Part shown: piece by piece, positions 7,592-15,795 of the stretch
How the letters are laid out: each line of letters starts with the position of its first letter
How positions within the stretch are numbered: the stretch's first letter is position 1
NCBI GenBank assembly: GCA_963789165.1
Contig: CAWBJP010000010.1
Coordinates: 248,001 to 312,000 of the forward strand
Origin: CAWBJP01 sp963789165
GTDB taxonomy: Bacteria; Actinomycetota; Acidimicrobiia; IMCC26256; BP-133
Length of the DNA: 64,000 bases
Direction of reading: 5' to 3'
Position numbers and translations under genes: made by a program
The notes under the pieces: model-generated
Database searches by the model: none
Told to the model about the DNA's origin: nothing
Seen by the model: the letters and a program-made list of their open reading frames with translations, nothing else

Positions 7592-9538
7592 CTAGCGGTA
7601 GCTCCGCTGGGCGAGATGGACGTGGTCGAACTCGAGCGGCTCCGTGGTCACCTCGGGCGGTTTCCCCGGGCCGGCGATGCGCCAGGCGGCGACGTGGGCG
7701 AAGTGCTCGTCGTCCCGGCGAGCCTCCCCGTCCTCGGTCTGGTGCTCGACCCGGAAGTGGCCGCCGCAGGACTCCTCCCGGCGCAGGGCGTCGGTGCACA
7801 TGAGCTCGGCCAGCTCGAAGAAGTCGGCCACCCGTCCGGCCCGTTCGAGGGACTGGTTCAGGCCCTCGTCCACGCCCAGCACCCGCAGGTCCTGGTCGAA
7901 TTCGGCCCGCAGGGCGGGGATCTCGGACAGCGCCTTCTCCAGGCCTTCACGGTTGCGGGCCATGCCGCAGTGGTCCCACATGATGCGCCCCAGCTCCCGG
8001 TGGAACTGGTCGACCGACCGGGTGCCCTTCCGGGCCAGGTACCCGGCCGTGACCTGGCGCACCTGCGTCTCGGCCTCGACGAAGACGGGGTCGTCGGGGG
8101 GGACGGCGGGCTCGCCCAGGAACCCGGCCAGGTAGTCGGGGATGGTGTACGGGAGGATGAAGTACCCGTCGGCCAGGCCCTGCATGAGCGCCGAAGCCCC
8201 CAGCCGGTTGGCGCCGTGGTCGGAGAAGTTCGCCTCACCGGCCACGAACAGACCGGGGATGGTGCTCATCAGGTTGTAGTCCACCCACAGCCCGCCCATG
8301 GTGTAGTGGGGCGCGGGGTAGATGCGCATGGGCGTCTGGTACGGGTTCTCGCCCGTGATGCGCTCGTACATCTCGAAGAGGTTGCCGTAGCGCTCCTCGA
8401 TGACGTCGGCTCCGAAGCGGTCGATGGCGCCGGCGAAGTCCAGGTAGACCCCGTTGCGCAACGGCCCGACACCCCGTCCCCGGTCCACCTCGGTCTTGGC
8501 CGCCCGGGAGGCGACGTCGCGCGGCACCAGGTTGCCGAAAGCCGGGTAGCGGCGCTCCAGGAAGTAGTCCCGCTCTGAATCGGGAATCGCCTGCGGCGGA
8601 CGGGGGTCCTCAAATTCGGCCGGCACCCAGATGCGCCCGTCGTTGCGCAGCGACTCCGACATCAGCGTGAGCTTGGACTGGAACTCGTCACTGGCCGGGA
8701 TGCACGTCGGGTGGATCTGGGTGAAGGACGGGTTGGCGAAGGCGGCCCCCTTGCGGTACGCCCGCCAGATGGCGGTGGCGTTGCAGGCCATGGCGTTGGT
8801 CGACAGGAAGAAGACGTTGGAGTAGCCGCCGGTGGCCAGCACCACGGCGTGGGCCGAATGTGACGTCACCGCCCCGGTGTGCAGGTCGCGCACGACGATG
8901 CCTGCAGCCCGGCCGTCCTTGACCACCAGATCGAGCATCTCGGAGCGGGAGTGGAGCTCCACCGTGCCCGCCTCGATCTGGCGGGCCAAGGCCTGGTAGG
9001 CGCCGAGCAGCAGCTGCTGGCCGGTCTGGCCCCGGGCGTAGAAGGTGCGCGACACCTGGGCGCCACCGAACGAGCGGTTGTCGAGGAGTCCGCCGTACTC
9101 CCGGGCGAAGGGGACACCCTGGGCCACGCAGTGGTCGATGATCTGCACCGACAGCTCCGCCAGCCGGTAGACGTTCGCCTCCCGGGAGCGGAAATCCCCG
9201 CCCTTCACCGTGTCGTAGAACAGCCGGTAGATGCTGTCCCCGTCGCCCCGGTAGTTCTTGGCCGCGTTGATGCCACCCTGGGCGGCGATGGAATGGGCCC
9301 TCCGGGGGCTGTCGTGGAAGGTAAAGGCCTTCACCCGGTAGCCGAGTTCGCCCAGGGTGGCGGCGGCCGCCGCCCCGGCCAGGCCGGTGCCGACCACGAT
9401 GACGTCGAAGCGCCGGCGGTTGTGGGGCGCCACCAGCTTCATCTCGAACTTGTGGTGGTCCCACTTCTCCTCTAGCGCCCCGGCCGGGACCCGGGCGTCG
9501 AGCCCGGGGTTCCGGGGTGTCCCCGAAGACAGCGTCAT
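7592..9538 (-). CDS. sdhA: succinate dehydrogenase/fumarate reductase flavoprotein subunit (B-type complex)
   Basis: This is a 648-residue flavoprotein that oxidises succinate or reduces fumarate. The Rossmann motif is VVGTGLAGAAAAATLGELG (about residue 43). RRAHSIAAQGGINAAKN contains the His that carries covalent FAD in this family. The catalytic region includes QIHPTCIP and DHGANRLGASALMQG. The ATG at 9538 overlaps the stop of the cytochrome subunit gene by 4 bases (ATGA). The first 20 or so residues come from a palindromic repeat copy (SSGTPRNPG). The order C-A-B matches trimeric Bacillus-type SDH. Confidence 0.93.
   Translation of the reverse strand: MTLSSGTPRNPGLDARVPAGALEEKWDHHKFEMKLVAPHNRRRFDVIVVGTGLAGAAAAATLGELGYRVKAFTFHDSPRRAHSIAAQGGINAAKNYRGDGDSIYRLFYDTVKGGDFRSREANVYRLAELSVQIIDHCVAQGVPFAREYGGLLDNRSFGGAQVSRTFYARGQTGQQLLLGAYQALARQIEAGTVELHSRSEMLDLVVKDGRAAGIVVRDLHTGAVTSHSAHAVVLATGGYSNVFFLSTNAMACNATAIWRAYRKGAAFANPSFTQIHPTCIPASDEFQSKLTLMSESLRNDGRIWVPAEFEDPRPPQAIPDSERDYFLERRYPAFGNLVPRDVASRAAKTEVDRGRGVGPLRNGVYLDFAGAIDRFGADVIEERYGNLFEMYERITGENPYQTPMRIYPAPHYTMGGLWVDYNLMSTIPGLFVAGEANFSDHGANRLGASALMQGLADGYFILPYTIPDYLAGFLGEPAVPPDDPVFVEAETQVRQVTAGYLARKGTRSVDQFHRELGRIMWDHCGMARNREGLEKALSEIPALRAEFDQDLRVLGVDEGLNQSLERAGRVADFFELAELMCTDALRREESCGGHFRVEHQTEDGEARRDDEHFAHVAAWRIAGPGKPPEVTTEPLEFDHVHLAQRSYR
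9503..9528 (+). repeat. GC-rich palindromic repeat, copy in the sdhA 5' end
   Basis: CCCGGGGTTC is followed by CGGGGTGTCCCCGAAG. It encodes part of the sdhA N-terminal extension on the opposite strand. Confidence 0.8.
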
Positions 9539-10251
9539 CCGACCCACCCGGCCTGCACGGCGATGGGGAAGCTCACGTTGCCGACCAGGATCACGCCGGC
9601 GAACCCCACGGCGAAGCGCCGGGTCCAGGCGTCGAGCCGGGGGTGGCTCATCCCGAGGCTGCGGAACAGGCTCCAGGCCCCGTGGTACAGGTGCACGGCG
9701 AGTGCCAGGTTGGCCACCACGTAGGCGACGGCCACCGGCACCCGGGAGAAGCTCACCACCAGGTTGTGGTACGGGTCGCCCCGCACGAAGTCGGGGTTGG
9801 CCGTCCCCCAGGTCAGATCCAGCAGGTGGAACATCACGAAGAGGGCGACGATGATCCCTGTCCAGCGCATGGTCCGGCCCGCGAAGTCGGCCGCCTCGTA
9901 GTCCCGGCGGGTCACGTAGCGCTCGGGCCGGGCCCGGCGGTTCATGACCGTGAGGCCGTAGGCCGCGTGGATGTGGAGGACGAAGGCGGCGGCCAGGGCG
10001 CTGCGCATGAGCCAGAGGGCCACCGTGCGGGGCAGGGCCGGCGTGGCCAGCTCCCGGAGCCATTCGGCGTAGTGGTTGAGCTCCTCCGACCCCAGGTAGA
10101 CCTTGAGGTTCCCGATCATGTGGGCGAACACGTAGCCCATGAGCATGATGCCGGTGAGCGCCATCACCCACTTCTTGCCCACCGCCGACTGATAGAGGTC
10201 GAAGGGCCAGGGCAAGTGCCGGCGTCGGGCCGGCTGCACCGTCACCGCCAT
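9535..10251 (-). CDS. sdhC: succinate dehydrogenase cytochrome b subunit (B-type complex)
   Basis: This is a 238-residue membrane protein with about five hydrophobic helices. It resembles the single-chain cytochrome b558 subunit of B-type SDH. WVMALTGIMLMGYVFAHMIG, AAAFVLHIHAAYGL, IIVALFVMFHLLDLTW and LALAVHLYHGAWSLF are membrane segments, and the His residues in AHMIG, LHIHA, FHLLD and YHGAW are candidate ligands for two b haems. It would anchor SdhA and SdhB and hold the quinone site. It follows the Sdh1-type iron-sulfur gene with a 10-base gap. Confidence 0.9.
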   Translation of the reverse strand: MAVTVQPARRRHLPWPFDLYQSAVGKKWVMALTGIMLMGYVFAHMIGNLKVYLGSEELNHYAEWLRELATPALPRTVALWLMRSALAAAFVLHIHAAYGLTVMNRRARPERYVTRRDYEAADFAGRTMRWTGIIVALFVMFHLLDLTWGTANPDFVRGDPYHNLVVSFSRVPVAVAYVVANLALAVHLYHGAWSLFRSLGMSHPRLDAWTRRFAVGFAGVILVGNVSFPIAVQAGWVG

Positions 10252-10261
10252 GGCGTGCTCC

Positions 10262-11017
10262 TCAGCGCTTGCCCCGGATCTTGCGCCAGAGCTTCACCAC
10301 CGGGTCGTGGAACTCCGTCACCACCCGCTCCTTGAGCGGGATGATGGCGTTGTCCGTGATGTGGATGTTCTCCGGGCAGACCACGGTGCAGCACTTCGTG
10401 ATGTTGCAGAAACCCAGGCCGTACTTCGCCTTCACCAACTCCAGGCGGTCGTTGGTGTCGAGGGGGTGCATCTCCAGGGCGGCCAGCCGGACGAAGAAGC
10501 GGGGCCCGGCGAAGTTGCGCTTGTTCTCGTCGTGGTCACGGATGACGTGGCACACGTCCTGGCAGAGGAAGCACTCGATGCACTTGTGGAACTCCTGGGC
10601 CCGGTCGATGTCCTCCTGGAACATGCGGCGCTTGCCGTCGGGATCGAGCGGCTTCGGGGAGAAGGCCGGGACGGTCTTGGCCACCTCGAAGTTGAACGAC
10701 ACGTCGGTGACGAGGTCCTTGATGACCGGGAAGGTCTTCATCGGCGCCACCGTGATGGGCTCGTCGACGGGAAGCGTGTCCATGCGGGTCATGCACATGA
10801 GCCGGGGCCGGCCGTTGATCTCGGCCGAACACGAGCCGCACTTGCCCGCCTTGCAGTTCCAGCGCACCGCCAGGTCGCCGGCCTGGCCGGCCTGGATGTC
10901 GAACATGACGTCGAGGACGACCACGCCCTCGCGCAGCGGGACGGCGTAGTCGGTGAAGGCGCCGCCCGTCTTGTCGCCCCGCCAGATCCGCATCGTGACG
11001 CTGTTCTTGTCGGCCAC
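10262..11017 (-). CDS. Sdh1-type succinate dehydrogenase iron-sulfur subunit
   Basis: This is a 251-residue iron-sulfur subunit of a second complex, resembling mycobacterial Rv0247c. The [2Fe-2S] site is CKAGKCGSC with the fourth Cys in PRLMCMTRM. The other clusters are CIECFLCQDVC and CNITKCCTVVCPENI. It starts with GTG at 11017, sharing one base with the stop of the flavoprotein gene (TAGTG). It is clearly different in sequence from the B-type SdhB encoded further left, so the cell has two distinct complexes rather than a recent duplication. Confidence 0.9.
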   Translation of the reverse strand: MADKNSVTMRIWRGDKTGGAFTDYAVPLREGVVVLDVMFDIQAGQAGDLAVRWNCKAGKCGSCSAEINGRPRLMCMTRMDTLPVDEPITVAPMKTFPVIKDLVTDVSFNFEVAKTVPAFSPKPLDPDGKRRMFQEDIDRAQEFHKCIECFLCQDVCHVIRDHDENKRNFAGPRFFVRLAALEMHPLDTNDRLELVKAKYGLGFCNITKCCTVVCPENIHITDNAIIPLKERVVTEFHDPVVKLWRKIRGKR

Positions 11018-12819
11018 TACTTCTGGTCCTCGAACAGAGCCTTGAGCTCGGCCGGCATCTCCGGGATGGGTTCCTCCCGCAGGTCGGTGGCGCCATCATC
11101 CCGCCGGCGCACCACGTGGTTGATCTTGGCCAAGTGGGGGTCGGTGGTGGGGTGGTCCTCCCGGGTGTGCCCGCCCCGGCTCTCCTTGCGGGCCAGGGCG
11201 CAGCGGGTCACCACTTCGGAGACGGCCAGCATGTTGCGCAGGTCGAGCGACAGGTGCCAGCCCGGGTTGAACTGGCGGTTGCCGGTCACCGTCATGCGCT
11301 CCGTCCGTTCCTTCAACGCCTCCAACTCCAACAGCGCCTTCTCCAACTCCTCGCCCGTGCGGATGATCCCCACCAGGTCCTGCATCGTCTGTTGCAGGTC
11401 GGCATGGATCGAGTATGGGTTCTCGCCGCCGCTGCCCTCGAAGGGAGCCAGCGCGACCCGGGTCGCCTCCTCCACCTGGCCGGCGTCGATCCGGGGGGTG
11501 CCGGCGGCGGATTTGGCGTACTCAGCCGCGTAGAGACCGGCCCGCCGGCCGAAGACCACCAGGTCCGAGAGGGAGTTGCCCCCGAGGCGGTTGGAGCCGT
11601 GCAGGCCCCCGGCGCACTCCCCGGCGGCGAAGAGGCCGGGCACGGTGGTGGAGGCGGTGGAGTCCGCGTCCACGCGTACCCCGCCCATGACGTAGTGGCA
11701 GGTGGGCCCGACCTCCATGGGCGTGGCCGTGATGTCGACGCCGGCCAGTTCCTTGAACTGGTGGTACATGGACGGGAGCCGCCGGCGGATCTTCTCGGCC
11801 GGCATGCGGGAGGCGATGTCGAGCAGGACCCCGCCCGCCGGTGTCCCCCGGCCCGCCTTGACCTCGGCGTTGATGGCCCGGGCCACCTCGTCGCGGGGCA
11901 GCAGCTCGGGTGGGCGCCGGTTGTTGTGGTGGTCCTCGTACCAGCGGTCGCCTTCGGCTTCGGTGTCGGCCGTCTCGGCCCGGAAGAAGTCCGAGATGTA
12001 GTCGAACATGAAGCGGCGACCCTCGGTGTTGCGCAGCACTCCCCCGTCGCCCCGTACCCCCTCGGTGACGAGGATCCCCCGCACCGACGGCGGCCACACC
12101 ATGCCGGTGGGGTGGAACTGCACGAACTCCATGTCGACGAGCTCGGCCCCGGCGAAGAGCGCCATGGCATGGCCATCGGCGGTGTACTCCCACGAGTTCG
12201 AGGTGATCTTCCACGCTTTGCCGATCCCGCCGGTGGCCAGCACCACGGCCTTGGCGGAGAACACGGCGAACTTGCCCGACTCCCGCCAGTACCCCAGGGC
12301 ACCGCAGACCCGGTCCCCGTCCTTGAGCAGGATCTGGATGGCGCACTCCATGAACACGTCGATGCCCTTGTGGACGGCCCGCTGCTGGAGGGTGCGGATC
12401 ATCTCCAGACCGGTGCGGTCGCCGACGTGGCCCAGGCGGGCGTAGCGGTGGCCGGCGAAGTCCCGCTGGAGGATGAGGCCGTCCTTGGTGCGGTCGAAGA
12501 GGGCGCCCCACTCCTCCAGCTCCAGGACCCGATCCGGCGCCTCCTGGGCGTGGATCTGGGCCATGCGCCAGTTGTTGACCAACTTGCCGCCCCGCATGGT
12601 GTCCCGGAAGTGGACCTTCCAGTTGTCCTCGGGCCACACGTTGCCCAGCGCGGCGGCGATGCCGCCCTCGGCCATGACGGTGTGGGCCTTCCCCAACAGC
12701 GACTTGCAGATGAGGGCGGTCCTCGCGCCTGCGGCGCTGGCCTCGATGGCGGCCCGGATGCCCGCCCCGCCGGCACCCACCACGATGACGTCGTAGTCGT
12801 GGGTCTCGTAGCCCTCCAT
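11017..12819 (-). CDS. Sdh1-type succinate dehydrogenase/fumarate reductase flavoprotein
   Basis: This is a 600-residue flavoprotein resembling mycobacterial Rv0248c. The FAD-binding motif is VIVVGAGGAGIRAAIEASAA at residues 10-30. GKAHTVMAEGGIAAALG carries the His expected to hold FAD. Substrate-site segments are VQFHPTGMVWP, LLPRDEVARAI and GGLHGSNRLGGNSLSD. It precedes the iron-sulfur subunit and follows the membrane subunit by 10 bases. Sdh1 complexes in mycobacteria work in aerobic succinate oxidation; the direction of catalysis here is not visible. Confidence 0.92.
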   Translation of the reverse strand: MEGYETHDYDVIVVGAGGAGIRAAIEASAAGARTALICKSLLGKAHTVMAEGGIAAALGNVWPEDNWKVHFRDTMRGGKLVNNWRMAQIHAQEAPDRVLELEEWGALFDRTKDGLILQRDFAGHRYARLGHVGDRTGLEMIRTLQQRAVHKGIDVFMECAIQILLKDGDRVCGALGYWRESGKFAVFSAKAVVLATGGIGKAWKITSNSWEYTADGHAMALFAGAELVDMEFVQFHPTGMVWPPSVRGILVTEGVRGDGGVLRNTEGRRFMFDYISDFFRAETADTEAEGDRWYEDHHNNRRPPELLPRDEVARAINAEVKAGRGTPAGGVLLDIASRMPAEKIRRRLPSMYHQFKELAGVDITATPMEVGPTCHYVMGGVRVDADSTASTTVPGLFAAGECAGGLHGSNRLGGNSLSDLVVFGRRAGLYAAEYAKSAAGTPRIDAGQVEEATRVALAPFEGSGGENPYSIHADLQQTMQDLVGIIRTGEELEKALLELEALKERTERMTVTGNRQFNPGWHLSLDLRNMLAVSEVVTRCALARKESRGGHTREDHPTTDPHLAKINHVVRRRDDGATDLREEPIPEMPAELKALFEDQK

Positions 12820-12829
12820 CAGCGGCCCA

Positions 12830-13597
12830 TTAGAACGTGATCCTCGGATCGCTGAACACGCCGTTGGCCAGGAGGCGGACGTAGACGTCGGTGCCCGCCA
12901 CCATCACCAGGCTGATCCAGGCGATCAGGCCGTGCCGCTCGTTGAGGCGGGTCACGAACCGCCAGAGCTTGTACTTGAGCGGGCGCGTCGAGAAGACGTC
13001 GAGGTGGCCACCGGCCAGGTGGCGGCAGGAGTGGCAGGAGAGGCTGTAGGCGGTGAGCAGGGTGGCGTTGAGGAAGAGGACCACCGTGCCCAGCCCGATG
13101 CCGAAGCCCTCGTCGAAGGAGAAGGCCTTCAGGGCGTCGACCCACAGGAAGAACAGGATGGGCCACACCGCCCAGAAGAAGTAGCGGTGGAGGTTCTGCA
13201 GCATGAGGGGGAAGCGGGTCTCCCCCGTGTAGCACTTGGCCGCGTCCTTGACTCCGCAGGCCGGCGGCGACCGGAAGAAAGCCCGGTAGTAGGACTTGCG
13301 GTAGTAGTAGCAGGTGGCCCGGAAGCCGCCGGGGGCCCACAGGATGAGCAGGGCGGGCGACAGGGAGAACCACGACCCGAAGATCCGGATGGTCGGCTCC
13401 TCGCAGTTGGCCGCCAGGCAGGGCGAGTACAGCGGCGAGAGGTAGGGGTCGACGAAGTAGTCCGCGTTCTGGAGGGCGGCCCAGGTGGCGTAGATCACGA
13501 AACCGCCGAGGAGCACCCACGTCGGGAGGGTCTCGATCCACCAGGGATCCCGGCGCAGCGTCTTGCCGTGAATCGCCTCGGCGTTGGTGACCGCCAA
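12830..13597 (-). CDS. Sdh1-type membrane subunit with Cys/His-rich motif
   Basis: This is a 255-residue membrane protein resembling mycobacterial Rv0249c. The hydrophobic helices are about residues 27-43, 76-90, 137-155, 165-185 and 220-240. It contains the motif CHSCRH at residues 188-193, plus further Cys at 60, 65, 96, 114 and 122. Mycobacterial Sdh1 has been reported to carry a membrane-embedded Rieske-type cluster, and CHSCRH is a candidate ligand site. I chose TTG at 13597 because AAAGGAG lies about 8 bases upstream; the open frame extends 22 codons further. It is the first gene of the seven-gene SDH run. Confidence 0.85.
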   Translation of the reverse strand: MAVTNAEAIHGKTLRRDPWWIETLPTWVLLGGFVIYATWAALQNADYFVDPYLSPLYSPCLAANCEEPTIRIFGSWFSLSPALLILWAPGGFRATCYYYRKSYYRAFFRSPPACGVKDAAKCYTGETRFPLMLQNLHRYFFWAVWPILFFLWVDALKAFSFDEGFGIGLGTVVLFLNATLLTAYSLSCHSCRHLAGGHLDVFSTRPLKYKLWRFVTRLNERHGLIAWISLVMVAGTDVYVRLLANGVFSDPRITF

Positions 13598-13751
13598 CGG
13601 CCCACTCCTTTGTCCCGCACCGGAAACCCGACCAGGGGCCTCGACCGCGGCGGATCGTAACAACGCCCTCGCGGCATCTACGACTTTTGGGCGGGGCTTC
13701 CGAGCCGTAATTCAGTGGATCGGAATCCATACTCGACGGACACTGGGTGCC

Positions 13752-14789
13752 ATGGCTGCCGCGGACTGGCCCATCGAACCTGTCGACCCCACCACCGCCC
13801 CGGAGGCGGACCTGCTCGCGGTCCACGCCCTGGTGGTGGCCCTCGAACTCGAGGCGCTTCCGGACGTCCCGGTGGCCCCGGCCGAACATGCCCTGGCCGA
13901 GTACCGCCGCGATCCGGCGTTCCGGCACCGGCGCTGGTGGGTCAGCCGTCAAGGGGCAGACGTGGTGGGCTGGGCCTCGGCAGTGTGGAACGACCTGCCC
14001 GAGAACCGCAACCACTGTGAGATCGATGTCGCCGTCGCGGCCCCGGTGCGCGGCCGCGGCCTCGGCCGGGCCCTGTTCGGTGCCGTGGTCGAGGCGGCGG
14101 GGGCGTGGGACGCCTCGCTGCTCGACGCCTACGCCCGGGTGGGAGGGCCGGGTGAGCCGTTCCTGCGCCGGATCGGAGGCGAGCGCCGCCAGATCGAGCG
14201 GCGCAGCGCCTGCCTGACGGCGGATCTCGACCGGTCCATGCTCGACCGGTGGGTGCGCCGCGCCGGGGAACGTTCCGCGGCGTACTCGTTGGTGGCCTGG
14301 GACGGGCCGTGTCCCGACGACCTCCTGCCCGCCGCCTGCGACCTCTGGGCGGTCATGAACACCGCCCCTCTCGACGACCTGGAGCGCGACGACGAGCACA
14401 TCACACCTGACCGGTGGCGCGAGCGGGAGGCGACGGGCGAGGCCCAGGGCTACGACACATGGCGAATGTGTGCCCGCCACGACGGCAGCGGCGAGCTGGC
14501 CGGCTTGACCGAGCTGCACTTCCCGCGCCGCTGGCCGGAGATGGCCTACCAGGGCGACACGGGCGTGTGGCCCAAGCACCGGGAGCGGGGTCTGGGCCGC
14601 TGGCTCAAGGCGGTCATGGCCCTGCGCGTGCTGGACGAGCGTCCCGCCGTCTCCCGGATCGAGACCTGGAACGCGGGTGGCAACCAACCCATGCTGGCCA
14701 TCAACGAGGCCATGGGCTTCGCCGGCCTGGAGAACTGGGGCGCCTGGCAGGTCCCTATCGAGCAGGCCCGCGCCGCGCTGCGGTCCTAG
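13752..14789 (+). CDS. tandem GNAT-family acetyltransferase
   Basis: This is a 345-residue protein with two GNAT domains. The first contains the acetyl-CoA loop APVRGRGLGRALFGAVVEAA (about residues 97-116). The second has VWPKHRERGLGRWLKAVMAL and ends with NAGGNQPMLAINEAMGFAGL. Bidomain GNAT proteins of this kind include mycothiol synthase relatives and antibiotic-modifying enzymes. Nothing here identifies the substrate. The stop codon overlaps the stop of the convergent short-chain dehydrogenase gene by three bases. Confidence 0.85.
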   Translation: MAAADWPIEPVDPTTAPEADLLAVHALVVALELEALPDVPVAPAEHALAEYRRDPAFRHRRWWVSRQGADVVGWASAVWNDLPENRNHCEIDVAVAAPVRGRGLGRALFGAVVEAAGAWDASLLDAYARVGGPGEPFLRRIGGERRQIERRSACLTADLDRSMLDRWVRRAGERSAAYSLVAWDGPCPDDLLPAACDLWAVMNTAPLDDLERDDEHITPDRWREREATGEAQGYDTWRMCARHDGSGELAGLTELHFPRRWPEMAYQGDTGVWPKHRERGLGRWLKAVMALRVLDERPAVSRIETWNAGGNQPMLAINEAMGFAGLENWGAWQVPIEQARAALRS

Positions 14790-15688
14790 CTCTCCGCGAG
14801 GTTGGGGATGACCAGGGTGCCGATCTCGTCGTTGGCGCTGCGGGGGATGACATAGCCCTCCTCGAGGAGCACGGCCTCCCAGTTGTCCCGGACGTCCTCG
14901 ACATTGAGGTCCTTCTTGAAGAAGCCGGGACCCTCGGCCACGAAGATGCGGGCCACGCGGCCACCACCGACGCTGAAGATGTCACCCGACACGGGGCAGT
15001 CCTCGTGCACCAGCCAGGCCACCACCGGGGCCACCAGGGCGGGATCCAGCTTGTCAACCAGGGGGCCGAGGATGTCCTCGGTCATCCGGGTCTTCGCCAC
15101 CGGGGCGATGGCGTTGGCCTTGATGTTGTACTTGGCGCCCTCCTGGGCCAGCGCCCGGGTGAACCCGACCAGACCCATCTTGGCCGCCCCGTAGTTCGTC
15201 TGACCGAAGTTGCCGAAGATGCCGGCCGACGAGGACGTGCACACCACCCGGCCGTAGTTCTGTTCCCGCAGGTGGGGCCAGGCGGCACGGGTGACGCACA
15301 TGGCGCCCCGCAGGTGGACGTCGAGGACGGCGTCCCAGAGTTCGTCGGTCATATTGGCGAAGCTCTTGTCCCGCAGGATGCCGGCGTTGTTGATGACGAT
15401 GTCGACCCGGCCGAAAGCGTCGAGCGCCGTCTGCACCATGGCCTCGCCGCCCTCTTTGCTGGCGACGCTGTTGGCGTCGGCCACCGCCACCCCGCCCGCC
15501 GCCTCGATCTCATCGACCACCTTCTGGGCTGGGCCGGCCGAGGCTCCGGTGCCGTCCACCGAGCCGCCCAGGTCGTTGACCACGAGCTGTGCCCCCCGGG
15601 AGGCGAGGAGGAGCGCGTGCTCCCGGCCCAGGCCGCCGCCGGCTCCGGTCACGATCGCCACCTTGCCCTCGAAGCCGATCTCGGCCAT
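14786..15688 (-). CDS. short-chain dehydrogenase/reductase, (3R)-hydroxyacyl-CoA dehydrogenase-like
   Basis: This is a 300-residue SDR. The NAD(P)-binding motif is TGAGGGLGREHALLLASRGA near residue 15. NNAG follows, and the catalytic Ser-Tyr-Lys set lies in CTSSSAGIFGNFGQTNYGAA plus the next Lys. It most resembles the dehydrogenase domain of peroxisomal multifunctional enzyme 2 (17-beta-HSD type 4), which acts on hydroxyacyl-CoA or steroid-derived CoA esters. The ATG at 15688 has a good ribosome site (GAGGAGGCTGC). It diverges from a TetR gene across a palindrome at 15739-15763 and is probably controlled by that regulator. Confidence 0.85.
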   Translation of the reverse strand: MAEIGFEGKVAIVTGAGGGLGREHALLLASRGAQLVVNDLGGSVDGTGASAGPAQKVVDEIEAAGGVAVADANSVASKEGGEAMVQTALDAFGRVDIVINNAGILRDKSFANMTDELWDAVLDVHLRGAMCVTRAAWPHLREQNYGRVVCTSSSAGIFGNFGQTNYGAAKMGLVGFTRALAQEGAKYNIKANAIAPVAKTRMTEDILGPLVDKLDPALVAPVVAWLVHEDCPVSGDIFSVGGGRVARIFVAEGPGFFKKDLNVEDVRDNWEAVLLEEGYVIPRSANDEIGTLVIPNLAES

Positions 15689-15738
15689 GCAGCCTCCTCG
15701 TGCGCGCCGGCGCCTTCGCCGGCTGGGTGCTTGATATC

Positions 15739-15763
15739 TTACGCAACGCTGACCGTTGGGTAA
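15739..15763. promoter_or_regulatory. operator-like palindrome between the SDR and TetR genes
   Basis: TTACGCAACG, a 5-base spacer and CGTTGGGTAA form an inverted repeat with 9 of 10 paired positions. It lies in the 107-base gap between the divergent SDR (start 15688) and TetR (start 15796) genes, where an autoregulating TetR protein would bind. Confidence 0.7.
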
Positions 15764-15795
15764 CAACCGGGTGGCGCAGGGCTACCGTAGGCAAG

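Noticed and set aside
12819..14687. A 622-codon minus-strand frame across the Sdh1 membrane gene and the GNAT gene
   Set aside because: It covers two better-supported genes in other frames and has no recognisable domain.
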